Notes under the pieces: generated by a model
What the model was told of the DNA's origin: nothing
The model's input: only the letters and a program-made list of their open reading frames with translations
The model's database searches: none
Translations under genes and position numbers: made by a program
Shown: in pieces, positions 37,108-45,362 of the stretch
How the letters are laid out: each line of letters begins with the position of its first letter
Numbering within the stretch: position 1 is the first letter of the stretch
Assembly: GCA_050008575.1 (NCBI GenBank)
Contig: JBEKMJ010000033.1
Location: forward strand, 1-64,000
Source of the DNA: Bog-159 sp050008575
Lineage (GTDB): Bacteria > Acidobacteriota > Terriglobia > Bryobacterales > Bryobacteraceae
Direction: 5' to 3'
DNA: 64,000 bases

Positions 37108-37956
37108 TCAGAGCCTTTTCGCGATCACGTACAGGATGTCGTAAAAGTTCGAATAAAAGCTCCAATTCAACAGTCCGGTTGCCTTCAGCTTCCGGTAAAG
37201 CCCGGGCCTGCCGCCCCGCAGCGATAGCAGAATATACGCGGCCGTATCGACGCTGCGATAACAGCCGGCATGGCCCGTGTAGCAAACCTCGTAACCGTAC
37301 TTTGCGAGCAGCGATTGTAGGGTGCCTTGCGAGAAGTAATGCAAGTGGCTCGGAGGATGGATCTGCCTCCATTTCTCCTTGCGCCACCGGGCCAGCGGGC
37401 TGCCGATATCGCCCGTGGTAATCGCCAGTACGCCTCCGGCCCGCTGGTGCGCGGCAACTTTTTCGATGTATAGCGCCGGATGCGCCAAGTGCTCGATGGT
37501 GTCCCACATGCATACGGCATCCACCGCGCCGTCGAGCGGATATTCGAGGAAATCTCCGGCGGCCACGCACACACCGACTACCTCGCGCGCGTAAGCCGCC
37601 GCGTCGCGCGACAAGTCGATGCCGCCAACCTGATCGAAGTGCCCGCGCGCGACATCCAGAAAGAAGCCGTACGCCGCGCCGATCTCGAACAAGCATTTGC
37701 GGCGCGCCGCGGGCACATAGCGCAGCAATGTTGCCAGCCGAAGTTGAAAATGCTTGGTGAACAGCGCGCGTTCGGCGCCGTAATCGCGATACTCCTCGCC
37801 TTGGAAATACGCCGCGCTGTACATCCCTTCCAGCTCTTCGCGCGACAAAAAAAGATCCGCGGTCACAAAACCGCAGCCGCCGCACTGGAGCAGGCCGCGG
37901 ACCGCGGCGGGATGCCAACGGCTTCCGCAAATCGGACATTCGCCGGTGACCGTCAC
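37108..37956 (-). CDS. Class I SAM methyltransferase with zinc-ribbon N-terminus
   Basis: A 282-residue protein; GTG 37956 overlaps the upstream sulfotransferase stop (GTGA) and directly precedes the zinc ribbon (ECPICGSRWHP...LQCGGCGFVT). Motif I appears as LFEIGAAYGFFLDVARGHF and motif IV as AVCMWDTIEHLAHPALYIEKV, with HPPSHLHYFSQGTLQSLLAKYGYE after it. This subfamily is common in glycan gene clusters and methylates sugars. The longer open frame towards 38175 only shadows the sulfotransferase. Confidence 0.87.
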   Translation of the reverse strand: MTVTGECPICGSRWHPAAVRGLLQCGGCGFVTADLFLSREELEGMYSAAYFQGEEYRDYGAERALFTKHFQLRLATLLRYVPAARRKCLFEIGAAYGFFLDVARGHFDQVGGIDLSRDAAAYAREVVGVCVAAGDFLEYPLDGAVDAVCMWDTIEHLAHPALYIEKVAAHQRAGGVLAITTGDIGSPLARWRKEKWRQIHPPSHLHYFSQGTLQSLLAKYGYEVCYTGHAGCYRSVDTAAYILLSLRGGRPGLYRKLKATGLLNWSFYSNFYDILYVIAKRL

Positions 37957-39161
37957 GGCCGTTGAACGTTCCTCGCCACGGTCGACCGGAATTCCTGCGA
38001 ACGGATGCCCCGCACGTATCGCGATCGGGCAACCCGCGGCGGCGCGACTGTGAAGAACGCCGCGTGGTCGATCCAGTGTTCGTGAAATCCGAGCCGGCGC
38101 GGTTCGGACAGTGAAACAGTCACAAAATACATGCCCCGCGGCAGTGCGCACTCCACTACGAATTCGGCACGGCAATCGCAGCCTATTTCGTGGGCGAGAT
38201 CCAGGCTCTCATGCGACGTGGTTGTCCCCCAGACGACGCTTCCTGCCGCATCGTTGACTTGTATGCCCAAGGCGAGTTCCGCAACCGGCGCAGTCGTCGC
38301 GAAGTTGACGGCGATCTCCAGCATTCTTGAGGACTCGTCCGGACCCCACGTGGCAGACACCGATTGGACGATCGCCCTGCGCTCCATCCGGCAGGAGACC
38401 GGAAACGCCACGAACCGGTTCGGTTCTACGGATTGCGGGAACCCTGGATTGGATTCCGCCGCATCCTCGCGCGCATGGAGGAGTTGGACGGCGCGGGCGT
38501 ACAGTTCCGTATCGAGCTGGTTGCGATCCCGCAGAATCTCCATCGTTTGCCGGTCGATTTCGCCAAACCAGGCCTCCGACGAAGTTCGGTTTTCATGCGG
38601 GATGGCCGCCGGAGTGCGCCATCCGAGTTCCTTGCAAAGGAGCCGGACGGAGCGCCCCAACTCCTCGCAGACGCCCACAAAATCGAAGGCGGCTAAATTG
38701 TGCTTGGCAGCGGCCAGCAACCCGGCTGCGTCGGCGGAAAAACCGGGGCAGTCTCTTCCCATGGCGGCAAAATGATGCGTGTAGGGATTGTGAACGATCG
38801 CCGGGCTATCCGTGAAGTAGCGCACGAAATCCGCAAAAGACAGCACTTTTGCCTTGGACGTTACGGGGTTGTGCTCGGGCGCGCTCCGCCAGAAAGTGTA
38901 GGCCGAAAAAATTCTTTTGATAGGATCCCGTAGCAACGTCATGCTATAGCGGCTACGGCAGAAACCTGCCTGGGTGAGAACGCTGAAGTGTCCTGTAATG
39001 AGCCTGTGATGCTCGAAGTGAGCCGCGGGCACGAGGCGAATTTCGTGTTCGGACAAGTGCGGGCCGATCTCCGCAGGGTCCAGATTGCCGCGGCATATGG
39101 CCAGGAGCGAATTTCCGCCGGTCTTCGGAATGTGATTGAAAATGTAGTGTTTCGGAGGCAA
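37953..39161 (-). CDS. Sulfotransferase fused to a Wzt-C-like carbohydrate-binding domain
   Basis: A 402-residue protein. Residues ~1-240 are a PAPS-dependent sulfotransferase: HIPKTGGNSLLAICRG is the 5'-phosphosulfate loop (K-T-G-G) and RDPIKRIFSAYTFWR is the 3'-phosphate motif. Residues ~255-385 look like the C-terminal domain of Wzt ABC transporters, which binds the end of O-antigen chains: strands including VAELALGIQVNDAAGSVVWGTTTS and AEFVVECALPRGMYFVTVSLSEP. A sulfotransferase carrying its own glycan-recognition module would suit sulfation of the surface polysaccharide made here. The fold call on the second half is by pattern only. The gene is divergent from the GDP-mannose dehydrogenase gene across 70 bp. 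Confidence 0.8.
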   Translation of the reverse strand: MPPKHYIFNHIPKTGGNSLLAICRGNLDPAEIGPHLSEHEIRLVPAAHFEHHRLITGHFSVLTQAGFCRSRYSMTLLRDPIKRIFSAYTFWRSAPEHNPVTSKAKVLSFADFVRYFTDSPAIVHNPYTHHFAAMGRDCPGFSADAAGLLAAAKHNLAAFDFVGVCEELGRSVRLLCKELGWRTPAAIPHENRTSSEAWFGEIDRQTMEILRDRNQLDTELYARAVQLLHAREDAAESNPGFPQSVEPNRFVAFPVSCRMERRAIVQSVSATWGPDESSRMLEIAVNFATTAPVAELALGIQVNDAAGSVVWGTTTSHESLDLAHEIGCDCRAEFVVECALPRGMYFVTVSLSEPRRLGFHEHWIDHAAFFTVAPPRVARSRYVRGIRSQEFRSTVARNVQRP

Positions 39162-39231
39162 AGCGACTCTCTATTATACGTGCGCGGGAAGCCAAACCGG
39201 ATCTCCGCGATGCGCATGTCATACTGGGGAC

Positions 39232-40512
39232 GTGAATGCGTCCACTGGTGAAATCCGGGTTGCGGTGCTCGGGCTGGGATATGTCGGGTCAGTCACGGCT
39301 GCCTGCTTAGCGCATCTGGGTCACCGCGTGACCGGCGTGGACCCGGATGAGTACAAAGTCAAGAGCATCGAGACCGGGCGGGCGCCTTTCTACGAACCAG
39401 GTCTAGCGGACTTGATTCAGGCGGGCCGCGCGAACGGCCTGCTGTCGGCAACCACGCTGCTGGAACCCGCCGTCGAGCAAGCCGAGATTGCTCTGATCTG
39501 CGTGGGCACGCCCTCCGAGCGGAACGGGAACCTGGGGCTGGATCAACTGCGGCGGGTCTGCGGCCAGGTCGCCACGGCCTGGCAGGGGGAAAGCCGCCGG
39601 CTGATCGTGGCGGTGCGCAGTACTGTTTTCCCCGGCACCTGCGAGGAATTGACCTCCGCATGCCTGGGCGGGTCCGATCGCTTTGCGGTAGTGTCGAACC
39701 CGGAGTTCCTGCGCGAAGGCAACGCCGTCCGCGACTTCCTCGAGCCTTCTCTGCTGGTAGTGGGTGGCGCCGACAGGAGCGCTGTGGAGAAAGTGGCGGA
39801 GCTATACCAGCCGCTCGGAGTGGAAGCCTGTCTGGTGTCGCTGCGCACGGCGGAGATGATTAAATACGCATGCAATACCTTTCACGCGCTGAAGGTGGCC
39901 TTTGCCAACGAGATGGGCGCGCTCAGCGCCGCGCTGGGCATTCCCGCCGCGGAAGTGATGGATACCTTGTGCCGTGACACCAAGCTGAATATCTCGCCCG
40001 CCTATCTCAAGCCCGGGTTCGCCTTTGGCGGGTCGTGCCTGCCGAAGGACCTGCGCGCGCTGGTGTACCGCGCAGGCCGGTTGGATTTGAAAGTGCCCCT
40101 ACTGGAGACGGTCTTGCCCAGCAACGACCAACACCTGCGGCGGGCCATTCAAAAGGTAATGGATTTGCCGGCCGAACGGCTCGGCGTTTTCGGCCTGGCG
40201 TTCAAGGAAAACACTGACGACTTGCGCGAAAGTCCGGTGGTTGCCTTACTGGAGCACCTGATCGGCAAAGGCCGCCAGGTGCGGGTCTACGATCCGCACA
40301 TCCGCCTGGAGGAGATTTACGGCAGCAACCAGCGCTTCGTGCTGGCGGCGATCCCGCACATCGCTAATGTACTCGAATCCAAGCTGGAGCAGATGCTGGA
40401 ATGGGCCGGCCATGTAATCGTGACGCAACGGCCCGCCGCGGCGGCGGCCGAGTTAATCCAGCGCAGCGGTCTTCCCGTGCTGGATATGGCCGCCGCAGGG
40501 CGCTTCGTTTAA
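39232..40512 (+). CDS. algD: GDP-mannose 6-dehydrogenase (UDP-glucose/GDP-mannose dehydrogenase family)
   Basis: A 426-residue NAD-dependent enzyme making GDP-mannuronate (or a UDP-uronate) by two oxidations. The N-terminal NAD loop is VAVLGLGYVGSVTAACLAHLG and the catalytic cysteine is Cys269 in AFGGSCLPKDLRAL. The nearby TKLNISPAYLKPGFAFGG block and the EIALICVGTPSERNG segment point to the AlgD branch rather than UDP-glucose dehydrogenase. The length is close to AlgD (436). With gmd in the same locus, GDP-mannose looks like a central precursor, giving both a deoxysugar and a uronic acid. GTG start at 39232; it converges on the flippase gene with a 1-bp gap. Confidence 0.88.
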   Translation: MNASTGEIRVAVLGLGYVGSVTAACLAHLGHRVTGVDPDEYKVKSIETGRAPFYEPGLADLIQAGRANGLLSATTLLEPAVEQAEIALICVGTPSERNGNLGLDQLRRVCGQVATAWQGESRRLIVAVRSTVFPGTCEELTSACLGGSDRFAVVSNPEFLREGNAVRDFLEPSLLVVGGADRSAVEKVAELYQPLGVEACLVSLRTAEMIKYACNTFHALKVAFANEMGALSAALGIPAAEVMDTLCRDTKLNISPAYLKPGFAFGGSCLPKDLRALVYRAGRLDLKVPLLETVLPSNDQHLRRAIQKVMDLPAERLGVFGLAFKENTDDLRESPVVALLEHLIGKGRQVRVYDPHIRLEEIYGSNQRFVLAAIPHIANVLESKLEQMLEWAGHVIVTQRPAAAAAELIQRSGLPVLDMAAAGRFV

Positions 40513-40513
40513 G

Positions 40514-42025
40514 TTACGTTTGCGGCAGCAGCACGGCAATCTTGCGTTGGACGAGATCCTTTTCTTCCGGTGTCAAGATTCCCCCCAACCAGACGGCGCA
40601 AAGATACACAAGGGAAAACACGATACCGCAGACAATCAAAATGACAAGCGGCTTGGCGTCCAGCATCCACAACCGGACCACTGCCACGATCAGGGCGGCG
40701 GCAGCCGCGGCGAGGGCCAACTTGCCGATATCCTTTAGAAGCGCGAGGTCCTTCCGGCCGACACCCAAAATACGCCCGAACCTCACAGCCATGACGATTT
40801 TCTCGATCACAGTGACCAGGACCACGGCTGTAATCGCCCCCACCAGGCCAAAATGCGTGGTCCCAAACCAGAGACCCGCCGTTAACAGCACGCATAACGC
40901 GATCCGCAGCCGGATGAGAAAGAAGCGCTGTTCGACATAAGCGCGGAACAGCGGGTCCTGCAGCAGGATGCCCAGCAGCAGCAAGGTCAAGTTGATTGTG
41001 AACACGGGAACGCTTGCCAGGTAGCGCTTGGTGAATAGAAAGCCGATGAACTCATGGGCGACTACTACCAGGAGAGCGTACGCCGGGAAATACACGGCCG
41101 CCAACTTCCGCATGGCGCGCGCCATCAAGTGGACGATTTCACGGGTATCGTTTAGTTGCTGCAAAGCGCTGACGCGGGGGATCACTACGGCGTTGGTGGC
41201 TTCCTGTAGCATGGTCATCAGCGGCAACTGTACCGTTCCCACCCCGTAGATGGCGTAAGCCACGGCGCCCAGCCGGTTGGAAACGAAGTAACTGTGCAGA
41301 TCGGTCTGCACGGTATAAAGTATACCGGCCAAGCCCAGTGGCACGGCATAGGACAACTGGCTGCGCATGAGCCGCCAATCGAAACGCCGCCAGAAACCGC
41401 CGAACCGCGACTGCAGGTACCACCAGAGAACTCCGGTTTGCAGGATGCCCTGCGCCACCGCCGCCCAGATCAGCGCCTTGACCGATCCGAATGCAATGAC
41501 CGCCGCCAGGTAAATGGCCGTGCGCGTAAGCTGCACACCCATAATCAGGGCGCTGGCCATTTTCATTTCCCCGTGAGCGATGGGAATAATCTCTAGCGCC
41601 TGCGAGACAATCCAGAGCAGGATCACCAAGCCGATCAGATGAGCGTAGCCGGTGAGCCCGGGTTGGTGAAAGATAATCGCCAACAGCATCGGCCAGATCA
41701 GGAACGCGCCGCAGGCCAGGCACCCCATGACCAGGTTGTAAATCAGAACGTTCAGGACCGTTTCCCGCTGCCGTTCCGGTTCGCGCGGCAAAAAATAGTA
41801 GGCGCTCATGGCGAAGCCCAGCGGCAGCACGGTAACCGAAGTTCCGATGACCAGGAAGAGCTGTTTGTAGACGCCGAACTGCGCCTGATCGAGCCGGCGA
41901 ACGAGCAGCAGCGGCAGTGCCAGATTGAAGACGAACGCGATCGTCTTAGCGAACATCAGCCAGGAAACGTGCGCCGTAAGAGACCCGCTTTTAGCGGTAA
42001 CGTGGTGCGTCCGGGAAGTCTTCAC
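40514..42025 (-). CDS. Wzx-like polysaccharide flippase (MOP superfamily)
   Basis: A 503-residue inner-membrane protein with about 12-14 hydrophobic helices, expected to flip undecaprenyl-diphosphate-linked repeat units. The N-terminal block LMFAKTIAFVFNLALPLLLVRRLDQAQFGVYKQLFLV is typical (helix, then R-x-L-x-x-x-x-F-G). GTG 42025 was chosen since it overlaps the upstream GT2 stop (GTGA); the longer frame up to 42532 is a shadow of that gene. No Wzy polymerase was clearly recognised in the window. Confidence 0.88.
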   Translation of the reverse strand: MKTSRTHHVTAKSGSLTAHVSWLMFAKTIAFVFNLALPLLLVRRLDQAQFGVYKQLFLVIGTSVTVLPLGFAMSAYYFLPREPERQRETVLNVLIYNLVMGCLACGAFLIWPMLLAIIFHQPGLTGYAHLIGLVILLWIVSQALEIIPIAHGEMKMASALIMGVQLTRTAIYLAAVIAFGSVKALIWAAVAQGILQTGVLWWYLQSRFGGFWRRFDWRLMRSQLSYAVPLGLAGILYTVQTDLHSYFVSNRLGAVAYAIYGVGTVQLPLMTMLQEATNAVVIPRVSALQQLNDTREIVHLMARAMRKLAAVYFPAYALLVVVAHEFIGFLFTKRYLASVPVFTINLTLLLLGILLQDPLFRAYVEQRFFLIRLRIALCVLLTAGLWFGTTHFGLVGAITAVVLVTVIEKIVMAVRFGRILGVGRKDLALLKDIGKLALAAAAAALIVAVVRLWMLDAKPLVILIVCGIVFSLVYLCAVWLGGILTPEEKDLVQRKIAVLLPQT

Positions 42026-43008
42026 GGTTGTGTCTTCAGCTTGTAGAGGCGCCTGTCGCGCCATCGATAAAGAGCTCTCAGGAAGCCGGGAGCCACTCGC
42101 AACAGCATCAGGACCGCGGCAAGTTTCAAAGATTTGTCCTGCGCATAGGCGCGCGTCAGATGCAGGACAGCTCCTTCGGCATCTCCGGCCAGGAATGCCT
42201 GCTTTCCCTTGTGCAGGTCCACGCGGGCGCGTTCGATCAGGCACTGTTGGTCGACGATTTCCCGCTGCGCGGCCGTCAGACCGGGGTCTCTTGCCGCCTT
42301 CGCCAGGGCGGCAAGGAAACCTCCAATGGCTGCTACCGGATCGGCGGACAGGCTGTTCGCGCGGCGGCGATACCGTCCCAGCACGCGCCGCTGGTAAACG
42401 ATCCGCCCACTCCGCGCGGCGATGCGCAGCCACATGTCGATGTCTTCTCCGCGCTGGAGCTCCGGATCGAACAGCCCGGCGCGCAGCAGCGCTTCCCGGC
42501 GGCAGACGCTGACACAGAGGTGCACCGTGCACTGACGCTTGACCAGCCGCTCGAAGGTGGCCTCGCCCGCGGAGGGAGATAACTCCATGACCGTTCTGCC
42601 CGCTTCCGGAAAATCGCCGAAAATGCGGGCGTCGGCATACACCATATCGATGGACGGGTCGGCTTCGAGTACCGCCAGTTGCGCCGCCAGGTGTTCGGGG
42701 GCCCAGATATCGTCGGCATCCAGCGGCGCAATATAGTCGCCCCGCGCCGCGCGGATGCCGGCATTGCGCGCCGCACTGACGCCTTGATTCTCCTGGCGCA
42801 AATAAACGATGCGGTCGCGGAACGGTTCCAGTACCGTCTCCAGGTCCCCGGTATCCGGCGAGCCGTCGTTCACCACGATGATTTCATAGTTCTTGAAAGT
42901 CTGCGCCAGCACCGAGTCGATCGCGGCGCCGATATATGGCGCCGCTCGATAGGCGGGAACGATCACGCTGACCAAGGGGGCCGTTCCGGCTATTTCCGCG
43001 TCCCGCAC
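42022..43008 (-). CDS. Glycosyltransferase family 2
   Basis: A 328-residue GT-A glycosyltransferase: VSVIVPAYRAAPYIGAAIDSVLAQTF, IIVVNDGSPD and PLDADDIWAPEHL (DxD) are all in place, with RGEDIDMWLRIA as the acceptor-side ED motif. The last ~100 residues are helical, with no membrane anchor. It is translationally coupled to the flippase gene, so it probably acts on the same lipid-linked repeat unit. Confidence 0.92.
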   Translation of the reverse strand: MRDAEIAGTAPLVSVIVPAYRAAPYIGAAIDSVLAQTFKNYEIIVVNDGSPDTGDLETVLEPFRDRIVYLRQENQGVSAARNAGIRAARGDYIAPLDADDIWAPEHLAAQLAVLEADPSIDMVYADARIFGDFPEAGRTVMELSPSAGEATFERLVKRQCTVHLCVSVCRREALLRAGLFDPELQRGEDIDMWLRIAARSGRIVYQRRVLGRYRRRANSLSADPVAAIGGFLAALAKAARDPGLTAAQREIVDQQCLIERARVDLHKGKQAFLAGDAEGAVLHLTRAYAQDKSLKLAAVLMLLRVAPGFLRALYRWRDRRLYKLKTQP

Positions 43009-43047
43009 GACTTGCAGAATAGCACGAGTGCGTAACCGTCCTGGGCG

Positions 43048-44844
43048 TCACTGAGTATAGGTGTATAAGTCTGTCATGCGGAACCAGCGGTAAGCCGCAC
43101 TCTGCCAGAGAAATCCGAAGTTAGACGCGCCGGACGGCAGCAACTCCAGGGATTGCGCTGCCTGTTTGCCGTTGATGTTCCCGCTCAAGAATGCATAGTT
43201 GCCATTGGCCAGGAGCTGCGCACTGCCGAAAGCGGGAGAATAGGAATTCAGATCGGCTGCCAGCAGCACCGTCGCCGTCATGCGGGTCTCATCCAGGGAG
43301 AAGACATATCCGCGGCTGGCGCCGCCGCCCAGCCCCAGCGGGGGTGGAGACACGCGCGTGTTGCCGTTGTCGAACACTTCGTAGTTGGTCCCGTCGAATT
43401 CGATGTCGTGCTGATGTGAAAACCAGGGCCAGGCAACGGTCGAGACGATATTAAAGTCGCCCTCGTTGCCCAGGGTCCAAACGATGTCGCCATTCCCAGT
43501 GCCGTTTTGATAATTCAGTTTTAGAATCCAGTCCTGGTCGCGCAAGGATATCAGCAGGTTTCCGTCGGCAGTCGGCAGCAGCGAGTTCGCGTGGGTCCAG
43601 TCGTTGGCTGTGGATGCCAGGGTAAGAGGGCACTGGCCGGTGTATTTCTCGCCCAATACGGCCTGGCGGCTGGTGTTCATGAAATCGAAGGCGTTCCAGG
43701 TCCAGGCGACCTGGAAATTCTGGTCGAGATCGATCACCATGTTCCCCACCACATCCACGGGCCCGGGACCCTGCACGTTGTCCAGGAGTCTTTCTACCGA
43801 GCCGATCGTCACCGTGTGTCCGCTGGGCAGCCGCAGCGCTTCGTGAGAGAGGCAAACGACGGTGTCTTGTCCCAGCGCCGTTAGCTGGGTGTTGATGGGT
43901 TGCTTATTGGTTTCCCGCACGATGTTGCCGGCCAAATCGACTTCGCGCAGGGCGTTGTTGGAGCCTTCAAAGAGAAGAAGCGTGCCACCGGCTACCGGCC
44001 GGAGCAAATATCCGTCCTCGGGAGTCTTAGGAGACTCGGGATCCCAGTAATACCAGAGCACGTTGCCCTGCAGGTCGAAGGCCGCCGGAGGATAGAACGG
44101 GGGGTTGTTCTGCAGAGCCTTGAACGACATCAGCATAATGTCGTCCGCGGTGCTGGTTTGGCTGTTCGATGGAGCGATCACACTGTAGGCCGGCATGGCG
44201 TTGTTGACCGCGCCGGTCTTGAAACTCAGTGCCGGACCAAGAGTGGTTTGAGAGCCATTCACGGTCTGTTGCTGCAGCGTATATTGTGTGTGCGGCTGCA
44301 TAGCCGCCACGTAGAAATTCAAGCTCAAGCCAGGCTGACAGGCCTGCCCCGGAGTCGTGTGGTGGGTTCCTCCGGCTGCGGGCCAGAACGAAACAGTGAC
44401 GACGCCGGCACTGCAGGGTGGCGCGCTGTACAGCGCCACCAGGGGATTCTGTGTCGCGGAAACCACCGGCGCCGCGGACTTAATGCGCGAAATGAAGTCG
44501 AATCCAGCTTGCGCCTCATATTGTTTCGGGCCGGTCGCAGCCACCACGGTAACCTCATAGGCGCCTTCTTGTAACATGCTCCACGGCAAGGTAGTGGTCT
44601 CGCTGAAATCGCGGACGATACTCCAGGTGGTGGCGCCTTCCGGACGCATGGAGAAGCGATAAAGGGGAGTCCCGGTGAGGCCGCTGGCGCGGGCCGTCCA
44701 CATCACGGGTGTTCCGACCGGCTGCGGCGACGGCAGGGACGGACTCAGGGTTATGCTAACTTGTGCGGACAGATTCGAACATACTGCCAGCGCTGCAAGA
44801 AACAGAAGCTGGGGTATCCGCGGCCGAGCTGAGTAAAATGACAT
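43048..44844 (-). CDS. Arylsulfotransferase (ASST)-family secreted protein
   Basis: A 598-residue exported protein with a signal peptide (LLFLAALAVCSNLSAQ), an N-terminal Ig-like domain (~residues 25-130) and a six-bladed-propeller ASST-type domain. ASST-like marks are FDLQGNVLWYYWDP, WTWNAFDFMN, NDWTHANSLLPTADGNLLISLRDQDWI (the histidine in W-T-H-x-N-S matches the sulfohistidine region of ASST), FSHQHDIEFDGTNYEVFDNGN and a closing strand. Classic ASST moves sulfate between phenols without PAPS; many acidobacterial members are uncharacterised. Its place beside a sulfotransferase and a sulfatase-like gene suggests a shared sulfate theme. Confidence 0.83.
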   Translation of the reverse strand: MSFYSARPRIPQLLFLAALAVCSNLSAQVSITLSPSLPSPQPVGTPVMWTARASGLTGTPLYRFSMRPEGATTWSIVRDFSETTTLPWSMLQEGAYEVTVVAATGPKQYEAQAGFDFISRIKSAAPVVSATQNPLVALYSAPPCSAGVVTVSFWPAAGGTHHTTPGQACQPGLSLNFYVAAMQPHTQYTLQQQTVNGSQTTLGPALSFKTGAVNNAMPAYSVIAPSNSQTSTADDIMLMSFKALQNNPPFYPPAAFDLQGNVLWYYWDPESPKTPEDGYLLRPVAGGTLLLFEGSNNALREVDLAGNIVRETNKQPINTQLTALGQDTVVCLSHEALRLPSGHTVTIGSVERLLDNVQGPGPVDVVGNMVIDLDQNFQVAWTWNAFDFMNTSRQAVLGEKYTGQCPLTLASTANDWTHANSLLPTADGNLLISLRDQDWILKLNYQNGTGNGDIVWTLGNEGDFNIVSTVAWPWFSHQHDIEFDGTNYEVFDNGNTRVSPPPLGLGGGASRGYVFSLDETRMTATVLLAADLNSYSPAFGSAQLLANGNYAFLSGNINGKQAAQSLELLPSGASNFGFLWQSAAYRWFRMTDLYTYTQ

Positions 44845-44941
44845 ACCCAGCTATGATACGCGGCTGTAAAGATTTCCGGTATGGTTCGCGTACTGGACCT
44901 ATGTCCGTATAGAAGGACCGCCGGCCTGGACCTCTGCCGGG

Positions 44942-45346
44942 TTAAGCGCCCATGTCCTCGCGCATCATGTTGAAGGGGTTCGTCATGCGGGGAGCCAGCT
45001 TGCCGTATTTGATCTTGCCGTTTTCAAATTTCATGGTAACCCGGCCGCTCAGCGCTTTGAGCCTCCAGGCCGCCAGACGCTTTGAGGTCACGGCTCCGTC
45101 GACGACCACGGTGTCGCCATCCACGGTCATGGAATTCATTTTGATCATTTTCAATTCCGCCGCGAAGCGATCCTTATGCCAGTCGGCGATGCCTTGGCGG
45201 CCGGCATAGACGGTCTTGTTGAAATCCACGGTGGCGTCGTCGGTAAAAAACTCCAGACAGCGATCCAGATCTCGCGCGTGAAACGAATCCAGGTAGGCTT
45301 GCGCCAGCGTCTTCAAATCTGTTTGGGGTGCGACTTGATTGTCCAT
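44942..45346 (-). CDS. SnoaL/NTF2-like small protein
   Basis: About 134 residues of a cone-shaped NTF2 fold: LAQAYLDSFHARDLDRCLEFFTDDATVDFNKTVYAGRQGIADWHKDRF is the classic SnoaL start, followed by alternating strands. ATG 45346 is preferred because GGAGG sits nine bases upstream; ATG 45355 and GTG 45370 are in frame as alternatives. With the upstream start the gene would overlap the sulfatase-like gene's stop. Members include isomerases, hydrolases and non-enzymatic binders; nothing narrows this one. Confidence 0.8.
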   Translation of the reverse strand: MDNQVAPQTDLKTLAQAYLDSFHARDLDRCLEFFTDDATVDFNKTVYAGRQGIADWHKDRFAAELKMIKMNSMTVDGDTVVVDGAVTSKRLAAWRLKALSGRVTMKFENGKIKYGKLAPRMTNPFNMMREDMGA

Positions 45347-45362
45347 TTCGTTCATCCTCCCA

